A stretch of 64,000 bases of DNA from Musa acuminata AAA Group (lineage: Eukaryota; Streptophyta; Magnoliopsida; Zingiberales; Musaceae): positions 29,459,501 to 29,523,500 of the forward strand of contig NC_088330.1 of assembly GCF_036884655.1 (NCBI RefSeq), read 5' to 3'. Position numbers and translations under genes: made by a program. Below are positions 48,534-60,904 of this stretch, piece after piece. Numbering within the stretch: the stretch's first letter is position 1; each line of letters starts with the position of its first letter. Under the pieces are notes generated by a model. The model saw only the letters and a program-made list of their open reading frames with translations. It had not been told where the DNA came from and did not search any database.

Positions 48534-50300
48534 GTTTACCCTCATCTATACGTGTTTTATTAGGTTCTTATGCTAATTGATTTGATGATTTGAAATTGAA
48601 TTCTTAGTCTTTTTCTTTATACTGGCCTAACTATTGTTGCAAGAGAAGTATCTCGTCCTGGCCAGACAGCTCTCTGTCAAGCAGTTTCATTCTCTTTTTC
48701 AAGAAGATAAGCAAAGCAGTCTGGTTACTCACTTATATTTGTTTTTCATCCAATTCTTAGGTGTCATTCAGATTCAATTAAATTCAACAAGTGAACTTGC
48801 TAATGCGCAACTCAAAGAACGTTGCTTGTTCCCGAAACTCCCATACTAATCCGTCCCAAGAGCTCAGTCATGCACAATGTTGCTTGTTGGCTTCTGGAAC
48901 GAGTATGAGATGACAGGAATAGTTTTTAGCATTTTCGATAGTGGTATTGCCTATAATAACTATAGTAGTATCATCTACAGCGACGGTACTATTATCCAGA
49001 ATTCAAATTTATGATGATAGTAATACTATCAAAGTCCAAATTTATAGTATCAAATGTTATGATGGTAATATCGCCTAGTGCCAATAGTTGTACAGTTCAT
49101 ATCTCAAAATTTTTAGAGATTTAAATTTTTGGCTCTGTATCTTAAATAAAAGTTTATCAAATAAAGATATTATCAAAAGAAAAAATTATTTTAAAATCAA
49201 ATTGGAAAAGATTATATTCTTCAAAAAAAAGAAACTATATATTTAATTTTATGTAATTATAAAGTTTCTTATTTTTATATTTTTTTGCTTGTAATTTGGC
49301 CCATAAAAAGGGGCTAGAATACTATGATGCATCATCACAGAATGAGTCAATAATTTTTGTTTCTAATGTGTAACTAGTGCAAGGACACAATTATCTTTCC
49401 GAATTTTATCATCGATGCGAGAGATATGCAAAGGCACGAGGCATTCATTGGGAGTTTACTCTTTGAGACAAAATGAATTATTTTTTATTATATCATCATT
49501 ATTATCGGTCTGTTCATCTCTTTTTAATTTTATATTATGGGAAAAAAATCCATTACTACTCACCTATCTCAGATTTGCTATCATTATTATCGGTCTGTTC
49601 ATCTCTTTTTAATTTTATTATGAAGGCCGAATCATAATTCAATTATATGGACTCGAGATGAGTTTAAGCATATAATGTGAAAACAATTTAGTTTATCTCT
49701 TATTAAATAAAATTATATATTATAGTTATTGCATGTGATATCTACTCTGGGAGGAGAAAAAGGAAATAAATATAAAAAAATAAATTTAATTTTGATAAAA
49801 AAAATTAAATATTCATATCTATGAATTAAGAATATTATCAAAAAAGAAAAATTATTTTTCAAATCAAGTTAACAATATTATTTTCTTCGAATGAAAGAAT
49901 TGGTCATATATTTAATTTGATGCAAATGTGATCTTTTATTTCTATTTTTTATACTTTAGCCTATTAAAAGGGATAAGAATACTATAATAAATCATTAGAG
50001 AATGAATAAATAAATTGAGTTTGTTTCTCATATTATGTATATAGTGCATCTACCGTGCATATCGAAAACATACAAAGGTGTGGTGTTCATAAAGTTCACT
50101 CCTTGCACTAGAGTAGTTATTTTTTTTTCTTTTATATAATGCACTTGTGAAAGTGAGAGGCTTTCTTTTATATATTTATTATTATTATTATTATTCTAGT
50201 CTTATATTATCATTAAAAAAAAATTCAATGCTACTCGTCCCATGACATCAATGGCTGGTCCTCTTTTGCATATATGGTTCAATTCTTGCATGACCATTGT
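48534..50300. other. Repeat-derived AT-rich stretch
   Basis: 48930-49140 is another fragment of the GGTAC-rich LTR family (+ orientation). Two diverged direct copies of an LTR-like sequence lie at about 49200-49470 and 49860-50110, sharing a TTTAATTTRATG phrase and an AAAAGGG..AGAATACTAT phrase. No gene is seen. Confidence 0.5.
49495..49617 (+). repeat. Perfect 38-bp direct repeat
   Basis: 49495-49532 and 49580-49617 are identical (ATCATTATTATCGGTCTGTT...). Confidence 0.9.
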
Positions 50301-50306
50301 TCATCC

Positions 50307-50609
50307 TTAGCCACTTTGTCCGTAGCAAGCAAAATTTACTTTACCAATCAGCTGTGTGGAAAACCATTTTTTTACGTACGTACTTTTGAAGCAACTGCAT
50401 TTTCCTACGATAATTAAAGGAATAAATGAAAATGAAGGATCTGCAAACAAAAGAAATTGAGTAAGAGACTTGGTGATGATATATGGTTGACGAACCTCAA
50501 GGAGGAAAAGAAGGTGAAAACAAAACAAAAGAAAAAACAGATGCAAAAACCCCATAGCTAGTCCCAGCATTTTGAGTAAAAATTTGAGTGTTCTAAGAAT
50601 TCTTTTCAT
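50307..50609 (-). CDS. Candidate small protein with hydrophobic leader
   Basis: From ATG 50609 the minus-strand frame runs 100 codons. It begins MKRILRTLKF and continues with a long Leu/Phe-rich segment (LGLAMGFLHLFFLLFCFHLL), like a signal peptide or membrane anchor, then EVRQPYIITK. A TATATATA box on the same strand at about 50855-50864 lies roughly 250 bp upstream, next to GC-rich low-copy sequence. The last part, with AGATCCTTCATT after TTTGTTTGCAG, could instead be a splice acceptor, so the exon limits are uncertain. I recognise no family. Confidence 0.3.
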   Translation of the reverse strand: MKRILRTLKFLLKMLGLAMGFLHLFFLLFCFHLLFLLEVRQPYIITKSLTQFLLFADPSFSFIPLIIVGKCSCFKSTYVKKWFSTQLIGKVNFACYGQSG

Positions 50610-50654
50610 TTTTATTCGAAGGTCTTGATTGGAAACGGACTTGATTGTATACAA

Positions 50655-51524
50655 TAGAACTTAATTTGTCAACCTAAAGAATTATTGGTTAAATAAGTGA
50701 TACAAAGGCATATTGCATTTTTATTTTCTTCTTGCAACTAATCATAATACGTCACCACATCAGAGAATTACTGTGCAACCAAGTGGACGAAGGTCTATCA
50801 CATGATTTAATTGAAAGGTCAGACAACGTTTAGCAAGGTGAAGGTGTCTTGATGTATATATACCCACTGCACCCGAAGGCTGTACAAGTATAGTCTCGTT
50901 GCCGCGCGGTGGCAAATCATCCGCAAGGCGGCGGCTTGGTCCCGTCGTACGGGCCTGTGAAGGTAATGCACGTTCCATCTTCGACCCAGTGGTAGAAACA
51001 TGGTCAAACCTGGCAAATATATGCTCCGTCACATCTTACCGTCGGAGGGACCGCCGGACACGCGGTAAGGCTGCTGCACGGGTGATGGTGATGATGAGTT
51101 ATGGGTTTCATGGGATCTCATACTGTAGTCCGTTAGTCCAGCTAGCCAGCCAGGACTCATACACACGACCAAGTGGTTTGGAACCAGATCGAACACGCAT
51201 GGTTGATCTCGGTAGGTCCAAGGCGGGACTCGTTCCTTCCAAGTTGAAGACCACGCCGAGTGAGTCCATGGATGGAGCTCGATCACTAGGCCGTTCAAAT
51301 GTAATCCTTCCTCGGCCTTCCATTGCCTGCCACATTCGATCGTAGACAAGTGAGGCCACTCCCTAGCGAGGTAGCCTGTGGACGCCATGGTGTATAGGAT
51401 GAGCCAAAAACCAAACGGATGGTGATATCCAATCTCCAACCCCACACCAACCTGCATGATGTCTCAAGCACAGCTTGCAAGACGAAGCCAATATTCCTTG
51501 AGTTGGAACAAGCAAGCCATCGAA

Positions 51525-51562
<38 letters not shown>

Positions 51563-51690
51563 ATTTATTCATCACGGTTTTTCTTCTAACCCTTGTTTCT
51601 AAAATTTGTATTATCATCCAAATAGTATACATATGTTTATCTCATGAGAAATCCAAAAATATAGGTAACAAAAGAAATGAGATAATCGAA
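50655..51690 (-). promoter_or_regulatory. GC-rich low-copy region, possible promoter
   Basis: It contains the minus-strand TATA box near 50860, GC-rich sequence to about 51480, and a (TC)n run at 51530-51561. Overlapping ORFs on both strands (148 codons +, 142 codons -) show no domain. It may be the promoter of the small candidate gene to its left, or an old gene remnant. Confidence 0.3.
51530..51561. repeat. (TC)n microsatellite
   Basis: Sixteen TC units. Confidence 0.95.
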
Positions 51691-54060
51691 ATAAATCGGG
51701 GTGAAATCAAAATCGAACCAATCCAAAGGATTATTGGTTAAAAATTGAACTAAACTTAATCTTAGACAGTGTGGTTATGATTTCTAGTTTTTAAAAACTA
51801 AAATCAATGGTTTTGATTTGAACTGATGATCTATTATTTAAAAAATATAAATAAACTTTTGATTGAATATTAGGTTGATTGTTTGAGCCCAATTGTCTGG
51901 CGGTTGACTGTTTGGGGGATGTAGGGGTAGATGACTAATTTATCCCTCCCAATAATAATAATATAAACGATTATTTTTATAGATTTTTTATTTTTTTATT
52001 TTTTAAAAATCTAAAAATATAAAAAATAAATAAATTTATCCCTTCTAACAGCTAAATAATTAGTAAAAAATCTTTAAAAATCATGATACTCTCTTAAGTT
52101 ATTTTAGAAAAAAATCATCAAAAATCTTATAAATGTCCCCAAGCATCTCCCTTACACATTTGATTAAACAGTCATAATGCTCTTAAGTTATATTAAGTTC
52201 TCTTACACTAAATTCCTTCTTAAGTTCTCTCTTCATAATTTCAATGGCAAGTAGAAACCATAACTTCACTCAGACATTAAAAGTTTTAAGAAAAATTCGA
52301 TACGGTGACCAAAGTAATTAAATTGGACATCTTCAAACTTCATTTTAAGAATATCCGAAATACCAATAACTTGTTCCAAGTGATTAGCAACTATTGCTTT
52401 AAAATTTTTAAATTCAAAGGAGGTGGATATGAAATATTTCCTAAATATGAGAAAAAACACCTTATATAAGTTGGGATGGAAAAAGTCAAAAGTCAAAATT
52501 TCAGGTATCCAACTAATCTAACTTTTTATTTTTCCATAAAAAAATCATGAATAGCGAGACTTATTGATGTCAAACATTTTTCTTTTAATATTGGTGAAAA
52601 ACTTGATTTTGTTGTTTATTATCAAAATGCTTTGAATCCTACAGCTAGATGTGTTTTTGGTTTTACTTTTACATGTATCGTTTATAATCTTTATAAGAAA
52701 AGAGATTAAATTTTTTTTTTTGATATTTTTTAATTAGTTTTGATAATGCATCTATATTATTTCTATTATTGAATTACAAGAAATGTATCAATCAGTTTTT
52801 GGTGGTTTTTTCTTTTCATATTATATGTTCTTGTTATGTTTTGAATTTTTATATGTAAGAATGTCTTAGATCTCTTAAATTTTGTTTTTCTACTATCAAG
52901 CAATTATTTTAAATGGTAATGAAAGAGTGGGCTAGGTTTTATAGATTAAATGACAAAAGATTCAAAAATTCCATAGGGACGTCGCTACCCGATCAAATTC
53001 AATTATGAATTACTAATGAAAATGTTGAGTATAAAAAATTATTATGTACTTTTATTACAACTAATGTAAAACAAGTAAGTTTATATCTACAACATTGGAA
53101 TGCACAAAAGTTTTAAAAATTTTATAAGTTTTTAATGATGCTACTTATACATTATTTGGTGTTTATTATCCTACTGCACATATATTCTTAATTATATGCA
53201 TTAATATTGCTGGAGCCTTAGAATAATATGAACATTATAATGATTTGCACATAACTATTATGACAATAAAAACTAGATGAACAAATTATTTTCTTAAGAT
53301 TTCACCGATTTATTTTGTTGCTTTTGTTTTTTATCCTCGTTGTAGAATAGATGGATTGAGTAATAACTTAAGTACTTATTAAGAAAATTTAGAATTAGAT
53401 ATTGATATTAGTAAAAAATAAGAGAAATAAAAGAATTAGTCATTAACTTATAGTGTAAACTATAATAGACAATAAACTACCTCTTAAACTTCTCCTTCTA
53501 GGCATCAAGTTAGAGAGATTAATAGAAGTAGTAAAAATAATTATTATTATTATAAAAATAAATTTATCTAACTAATTTTTTTTGAGTTTGGTAACAGTAT
53601 TATACATATAGAATTTTCAATTTTTGAATGATGAGCATGATACATAACAACCATTTCAATTTTGACAATGATTGTAAGATAAATATAGCTACTTGGGCAT
53701 CAACAGTAATCGTAGAGCATGAGTATAGGGGTATGCATCCTAAATGAAATCCGTTCGAGTATGACTCCCAAATCAATTAAAATATATTAATGATTAAATC
53801 AAAATGGAGAAACAAAAATAAAAGATAGTCCACAAAAAATAATAAATACTTGTTCGATTTATCAACCAAAGGAACAATCAAGACGTTCCACATAGAAAAC
53901 GATTAAATTTTTTTTAATTTTACTTTTTTTTAATCATTATACATCTATTTTTCAAAGCTTAAAAATAAAATTATGATTTTTTTATTTTAAATTTTTATAT
54001 TAAAAAAAACTAGAAATGGAACTAATCCAATCTAATCACCAGATACCGAAACCATCAGTT
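51690..54060 (+). mobile_element. Degenerate hAT-family DNA transposon
   Basis: BED-zinc-finger-like remnants lie near 52330-52450 (KLCGK-type frames and a QKSKFQVSN-type end). They are followed by transposase phrases: EWARFYRLNDKRF at about 52927, LLCTFITTNV, FNDATYTLFGVYYPTAHIF at about 53131-53190, NIAGALE.YEHYNDLHITI, and VAFVFYPRCRIDGLSNNLST at about 53320-53380. A C-terminal dimerisation-like part (NIATWASTVIVEHE) lies near 53690. The two edges (about 51.70 kb and 54.05 kb) carry loosely inverted AATCGAACCAAT / GATTGGATTAGTT phrases that may be subterminal repeats. It is full of stops and inactive. Confidence 0.65.
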
Positions 54061-56198
54061 CCTCTAACCGCTGAACACCACAACGTAGATTACCCATATA
54101 AGACGACTTTGACCGCGACATTAGGCCGTCGTTGCTCATCCCGGCAGATGTATCTTGTAAAGGACGATGTTAACTTAGGGTAGTGGTGGATGACAGTCTC
54201 CAGCAAAAGAGCGAGCGAACGCGAACCAATTCGAAAACCATGCACGGGACTTTTCCCCCGCTCTATTTCGATTCGACTTCCATTCTCTACGCAGTTTGGA
54301 ACTTTAAAATAAGTTCAGCCGAGTACGTACTACCAGTGTAAAGTTGGAGAGTGTATAACCCAAAGAGGAGAAGGGTGAGTCGGATGGTGTTGGCCTTCTT
54401 TGAGTTCCTCCTTGCTGGCGGTCCAAAAAGGTTTTCTTTCCATTCCGGAGCGGACAATCGGAATCGTCCAACCGGTGGACGTCGCCCAGCTCACTTTGTT
54501 TTCACAGTCTATTTACGAGGATAACTGACGACGAGGTACCATGGTTTTCTGGGACATGGTAAATATACTATAACCGGCAAAACGGTACATCCAGGCAGTG
54601 GGTAAATATTGAATCAAGGCAGTGAAAGAAGAAGACTAATAATAATAATAATATATTAAAATCAATAAACCTAAAAAAAAGGAAAACGGAGGAGGCGGGG
54701 CAAAAGGACGGCTTGACCCAAGTCTGCCATGCTCCACTCACCGATGCGTCCCTTTCCTCCCCCTCCCCTCCGCTTACCTTCCCCATTATTTGGTTATCCT
54801 CCCTCTCCAAATGACCACCATGGCCCTCTCTTAATATCCATTCCCTTCTTTTTCGGATCAATCATGTGAACCACTAGTAGGTGTCCTCGTCAAGCTTGCT
54901 ACACGCATGCCATCGCTACTACCTCTCTTCAGGAATTTGGTTCCCTAGTCGTTTTCAGATCATAAATAATTACACCATCCATGCACGTTTGGTGGATGTC
55001 TACGTCTTGCAATAGTCGTCTGGGTCGAGAGTCGAAGATCTACCGTTGGTTGCCATTGATCACATTATTCATTTTGCTGCTCATGTGGTGAAGGCTTTGA
55101 TCTTTTGGCATATGCATGCCCTGCGCTAGCTTGTCGCGTGTGAATTTCGAGTAGGACATGTAATGAATCGCTGTATTATCCAAGTACTATTTGCTTCCAT
55201 GGATTCGTCATCGAGACCCAGGTCGTTCTCAGTTCATCCTGACAGATTAAGCATATCCGAAACCCACAGCGGTCGTCAACAAGTTATATAGGTATCGTCA
55301 AGCATAGGAGGAAGGATGGCAGAATCATTGACACAGGCAACTTGCATCTCCGTTAGACCTAAAGTCTAAGCCAAGATTCACCGTCGAGTCCCACTAGCAA
55401 ACACATCCTCACCATTCGTCAGATGTAACCAACCGATCTCAATTGCAGTCCCTCCATATCATTCAGAAATCTACCGGCCTTATTTGGACCACGAATACAA
55501 GTATCTCGAGACCACTAATTAGGTGTTGCTCGACTACTTGTGGTCATCTAATTCCACGATGAGACCGGCATCGATCCTTCCAATTCAGTTCTTTGATTCA
55601 TAGGGACAATCATGCAATCTTGGGTCCCTCAAGTTATGCATCTTTGCAATTCGACGGCGATAGAATCTTTTGTCGCATATCATTTTTATTTTTTATTTTT
55701 TCATATTTCTGTCGACTGTGTAAAACCGGAATATACATCTTTCGTCGTAGCAAGAGGTTGCAGGTGAACACCTGAGCACTGCCATCATGTCCGAAGATAT
55801 ATTTTTGGTTAGTTTGATACACAAGGCCAAAGTTGTCATTTCAAAGAAACCTTGAGGAACCGGAGAGAACGAAGGGAGTTTTATAATCTACGAGAGATTT
55901 TTACTAGCAGTTCTGGGAAGATACAAGAGAGCGAACAGTAGACTGTCAGCGTGCGAGAGAGAGAGAGAGAGGAGCACAAAGCGTTCTCACATGAATAAGA
56001 TCAAATTGCTCTGCCCATCTTGTCCCAGAGGTGGCCTCATAGATCTGCTACTGCTACAGTAATAACAGAGGGAGAGAGCGAGAGTGAGATTAAGGGCGGA
56101 GAAAGGAGATCGAGACTAACTGTTTCAGATCTTGGCTTCTCTGCTTCCTTTGATCGGATCATTTGCCATCTGGTTTGGTTCGGTTTCTTTTAAGCTTG
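54061..56198 (+). promoter_or_regulatory. Upstream region and leader of the EPFL gene
   Basis: Low-copy mixed-GC sequence with no convincing ORF. A (GA)n run at 55955-55971 and further GAGA clusters (about 56069-56095) lie shortly before the start codon, a common pattern in plant leaders. The transcription start was not fixed. Confidence 0.4.
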
Positions 56199-57515
56199 AT
56201 GGAGTCCAGAAGAGTGAGGAGGAGACATGGTTTCATGATGAAGGAGGCTATAACCTTGTGCTGCGGTTTCATCTTCCTCTTCTCTCTTTTTGCTGTGCTT
56301 TCGAGCTCTTCCTATCGCCGGAGCGTTCGTCTCGGTAAGCGGGATTCGATGTTCCTTCTTTCTTATATATTTTTTTTCTTTATCTTTTTTCTTGGACAGT
56401 TAGACAACATGAAGCATTTCTAATCTTTGCCTTCTTGTGTTTCTCTATTATTTTCTCCGTTTTTCTTCATCTTGGGCATACCGGTGGGTAATTTCATTGG
56501 TTGTTGTTTATATCCTCAGCTAATTGATTCCTGAGACAGAATGCATCTCCTCTACTTCATTTTAAGGTTTGAATGTCAAAGAGTCTCCTTCCCTTCATCT
56601 TAACCTGCCAATATATCTTTTTTCGTCCGTTGAAGACACCAAGATCACAAGCTATTATATCTACGACTTAGATGTTGAGATCCATTCTTCTTGATGTCCT
56701 CCGAATCTCTCCTCTTTTCTCCTGTCTGTTTCATAACCGATTGTTCCATAACCTTATCTTAGCATTTTGAGCAGCAGCTTTGGCATTGTGTGGTTAATTT
56801 TTTCAGCGTCCGTGCATAGTTACATCCCTGTTGTCATTGTCACAGGTGTTAGAAGCTTAATGGCGACTGACCCCCACTCTCAGGTGCTCTTCCTCTTCCT
56901 AATACTTTCTTGTTCTTTCTCCGATCACTACCTAATCGCCATTTAAGTAAGGCGTGGGCCTGGAGGGGAGCAAGTCACGCAGTCAAATTACGCCATTGTT
57001 CTTCTAAATCCTTGTTGAACGAGTGGCGCATGTTAGCCGGGTCAGCAAAGAAGTGGTGGCAAAAGAAGACGCGGGCGGCGGGTCGGGGGTGGTGTGGGGT
57101 GTGTGTGCGCAGTGTGGGTGTGCGGGGAGGACGCCTGAGGACACCGTCTGCCGCGCACCGTGTAAGTGGGGCCTCCCTGGTCCTCGGCTAACTTGCGCCG
57201 CCAGCTCACCCACGGGAGTCACTGATTGCGCTTCTGCAGGCCCCGGGGCCTGGCAAAGCACGCCCGCAGCTTTACTTTGCCTGGGTTATTCGTGCTAACT
57301 TGAAAGCCGGCTGGCTGCAGGTGGCGGTGGCCGCGAGGCGGAGGAAGCTCGTCGGCGGACCGGGGTCGTACCCGCCACGGTGTACGGGCAAGTGCGGCGA
57401 CTGCACCCCGTGCAACCCGGTGCACGTGGCTGTGCCGCCCGGCACTCCGGTGACCACCGAGTACTACCCAGAGGCGTGGCGGTGCAAATGCGGCAACAAA
57501 CTCTACATGCCCTGA
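56199..57515 (+). CDS. EPFL: EPF-like secreted cysteine-rich peptide (EPFL4/5/6 type), 122 aa
   Basis: Exons 56199-56334, 56846-56883 and 57321-57515 splice in frame with GT-AG sites. Residues 17-36 are hydrophobic (ITLCCGFIFLFSLFAVL), a signal peptide. After a basic spacer with RRRK (64-67), the mature part starts GPGSYPPRC. Six Cys at 79, 83, 86, 89, 113 and 115 follow the EPFL spacing (CTGKCGDCTPC, then WRCKCGNKLYMP at the end). The loop PVHVAVPPGTPVTTEYYPEA is typical of the EPFL4/5/6 clade. Such peptides are secreted ligands of ERECTA-family receptor kinases and shape stem, inflorescence and stomatal patterning. The start has Met at 1, and at 13-14 as alternatives. Assignment to the clade is from motif memory; exact orthology is open. 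Confidence 0.92.
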
Positions 57516-58600
57516 CACCATCGTCTCCGTGGAGTCCTGATCAACCCAAGGAACTCCGTGGGACCTTATATCTCCCTCCCATTGTTTTCGTCACTGTTGT
57601 ATACTGGGGGGGGAGTACGCAAGACTGATACTCCTCGGCTGAGGACTGGAGTAGTAGCTATCATGGAACGTGGACTGACCGAGTCTTATCCTCTCGTGCG
57701 AAGCTAAACACGAGGAAAAGATGACGGAGACATGCATTTTGAAGTAGAGGAAAATTTATATATATATATATATATATATATCGTCGACAGAGAAAACATG
57801 AGTGTCTGATGTGGTTTTGATTGACGGAAAATCTAATAACCACTGCAATCGACACCGATTCACCTCTGCATCTAGTGATATGATATCCGGCGACGACTTG
57901 TTGACTTATCAAGCGAAGCTTCACCATTGTCTCACTACTGTCCGAAAAGTAGAACAGCTAAAAAGTGAAGAGATGTTTGTCTTTGTCATGCTTCGATTAG
58001 CTAAATATTAAACCAGTAGACATCTTGTCTGGTTAGCAATGGGTCGTGCCCTTTGAGTTGGGTCACCATCAATGAGTGTCGTCGAGAGTTCAATTTCCTT
58101 CAACAAGTGCATGTATACATACCTGAAAATGTACTGAACCATGACAAACCAAGCCTACAAGATCTCGATCAAAGTTTCCCGCGGCGGAACCCGATAGATG
58201 TACTACTCGTTTTCGGAGGGTACTAGTTATCTGAACGCCCGAAGTGGGCTTGCCATCTCTGAGACGTCCAGTCAACCAACTTAACGCTGCATAGGGTCAA
58301 CGACCATCTCCAACCAACCGATATCAACTTGTTTCACTGAGTACCCTTCTTGACCTTGCATGCAGCCAGAGATCTGCGGGCAGATTTAATTGACAGCCAG
58401 TGTTGTACCTAAGACCTTAAACACCCAACAATCATTGAGTATGCTGCCAGCAACACATGACCAATGGGAAGCACGTAGATTATATATATATTTTTAATTA
58501 CTTGAGCATTAAAAACAGAAAAGAAGCACCATAAACAAAAAAATAATACAAATGAGAGGGTCACTCTCCTCTCCAGAATGATACAATTTTAATTATTTTA
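57516..58600. other. 3' flank of EPFL, nothing else recognised
   Basis: It holds the likely 3' UTR, a (TA)n run at 57757-57781, and mixed sequence with short ORFs of no known family. Confidence 0.45.
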
Positions 58601-60300
58601 TCAGGTTGGGTTAATCAGTTCACTGTTTCATTTCCACTTCATGATTATATAGGAATTAAAAAAGATCAATTTATGTGGAATATCTTTAATTATATTTCTA
58701 AAAGCCCATAGAGGAGAAAAAGTCTGAATCAAATTCCACGTAAATATTTTGCATCCATCTTTCAAATGTAGGGGTGAGTGGTGAGCAAAAATAAAAGGTA
58801 TAATGAGAGATGATAAAATTAGATAGCTTGAAAAAGACAAGTAGTAGTAATAAGGACAGTAACTTATCTTTCTAATCAAGTAATTTTTTGAAACAAGAGG
58901 ATTTAAAAGGCTCTTGGGTGGAAGGGGTAAAAATAAAGTATGTCAAGAGTTAGTTCTAAATAAGATACAGTCAAAGGATTAAATTAATCATATTTCTCAA
59001 GTTAATACATCACTTAGGTTATGAGGGTAGAGAATATTTCTCTCGGAAATAGCTCTTAACATAATTGAAAACGATCTATTGCTCTTAGCTTGGATAATGA
59101 AGAGGTAATGCGTCGGATGGTAGTTGTTGATAGGGGTTATATTGATGACGATCTAAGTGGTGGTTCTATTGTGATAGTGATGATGCTAGTGTGATGGTTG
59201 AAGATGAAAGAGAAGGGTAATGGGGAGGAACAAAAGAGAAAGAATAAATATGACAATGCCTCTCAATCTTGAGGACTTTCTTCTCACTTGAGTACTCTTT
59301 CCTCATTTAGACATCTCACCTATGGTTCTCGGTAACTATAAACTCTTAACTCTTTATTCCATTCATTCATTTCAAAATGTGAGGTTTATAATATTTTTAT
59401 AAGAATGAATGTCTCTTGAATGAGTGCTGCATCCCTCCTAGAAAAGTGATGGATAGAGATCTATAGGGTGGAGATAAGTATTTACCATTACATGAATACC
59501 ATATATATATCATTCTAGAGGAGTGTTTGGTAGGAATCCGTAGGATAAATATAAGTATCTACCTTTGCATGAATATCACATATCCCCTTATAAAAGAGAA
59601 AGGGTTAGAGATTCATAGGATGAAGATATATAATTACTCTAAGATTCTATACCATGCACACTTTAAGATATATGCATGACATCCCCTTGGATGACTATCT
59701 TATGCATAAATTCTACTATAATCTAATAAGAAAATAAAATATGTATAGGAAAGGCCCTCCATGAGCTTTAAGATTCATAAGACTCACATAAAAATTCAAA
59801 GCTCTCCATGTTCTTTTGGACCATTATAATAGTGTGTTGGTGTTTTGATCCTCATCAACTCTCCCTAGATTAGACAAATTCATTTCTAAAGAATGAAAAT
59901 TGAGATACTATTCTAGGAGGTTGGGGTTTGTCAATTTTAAGTCTTCTTTTGAAATCTATGGGTCCTCAAGGTTGGATTGTCTATGTCATCGTATCAAATA
60001 TATTTGCTCTCGGTCAATGGGAGAGATCATGAGCTAGTCATCTAGGATGTTCTCCTCCTGCTCCTAAATGGATGGAATTCTAGAATTGGAGATACTAGCA
60101 TAGAAGAAAAAGAATGATCTCATTGTCATTATTGCATGTCAAAGAATATCCCTAATGTGGGCTCTATCGGTTCATAATAGGGTAATAAGCATTATTACTA
60201 GTCATATGTAGTATCTTATAAGAACTTATGCTCCTAGATACTATCTTTTTATGATCCTAGTGGGATATTTCGTATAATCTTATTTGTTTCTAGCTTATAT
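58601..60300. other. Repeat-like stretch without recognised genes
   Basis: AT-rich. Partial repeats of a 'tagaggagtg...tagg...gatagag' phrase occur at about 59440, 59515 and 59590. It probably includes the 3' part of the gypsy remnant that lies at 60300-60880 on the minus strand. Confidence 0.4.
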
Positions 60301-60880
60301 AATTAATTGCTCAAAGTAATCTTTCATATAATCTTATCATGCAACTCATGAATGTGTTTAGTAAAAGCGTCAACAATATTTGAGAGACGAAAGTGGGTGG
60401 GAAGAGGGGCAAGATCGATAGGTTTTCTAAGTTGATAACTAAGGATAACCTAGAGTGGACTAATACTAGTTGAGTGATTGATAACGTTATTAAATATGAA
60501 CTCAACTATATATAGTATCCTATCCTAGATGTGATAACCTATAAAAAATTGAAGTCATCCAATGACTTATTGACCACTTCAATCTAACCATCAACCTAAG
60601 GATGGTATGTCGATGAGAACCTAAGTTTAGTTCCTAATATTTTTTATAGGATCTTCCAAAAATAATTAACAAAATATATATCTCAATAAGTAATGGAATT
60701 GGAAAGACTCTGAAACCTAATGTTGTGTTTTTTGGTTTTGTTTACTTGATAGGTGTGACAATGCTTAACAATCTTAGCTATATTCTTTACTACGTTAAAT
60801 TAAAAAAATTGATCTTCTACAAGTGCAACTGTGTGATCCCTACCATGGTGTCCAACTATACCTCCAGCATGTAAATCCCA
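60300..60880 (-). mobile_element. Ty3/gypsy integrase fragment
   Basis: On the minus strand: GHHGRDHTVALVEDQFF, NIAKIVKHCHTYQVNK, IYFVNYFWKIL, LGTKLRFSSTYHP, EVVNKSLDDF, then (60311-60505) a HFRLSN- and HIHELHDKI-like end. This is the zinc-binding to C-terminal part of a gypsy integrase, with stops. The rest of the element is missing or unrecognisable. Confidence 0.75.
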
Positions 60881-60904
60881 TATTAGGAAGTCCCTATGTG
60901 AGGT

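Noticed and set aside
50899..51345. 148-codon + strand ORF and 142-codon minus ORF (51029-51457)
   Set aside because: They overlap on opposite strands, neither shows a domain, and composition alone can explain both.
54568..54861. 97-codon minus-strand ORF upstream of EPFL
   Set aside because: Low-complexity Leu/Phe run and no recognisable family; not supported as a gene.
56910..57298. ORFs of 91-93 codons (+) between EPFL exons 2 and 3
   Set aside because: They lie in a GC-rich intron and use frames other than the EPFL frame; no domain is seen.
57219..57521. 100-codon minus-strand ORF
   Set aside because: Antisense shadow of EPFL exon 3.
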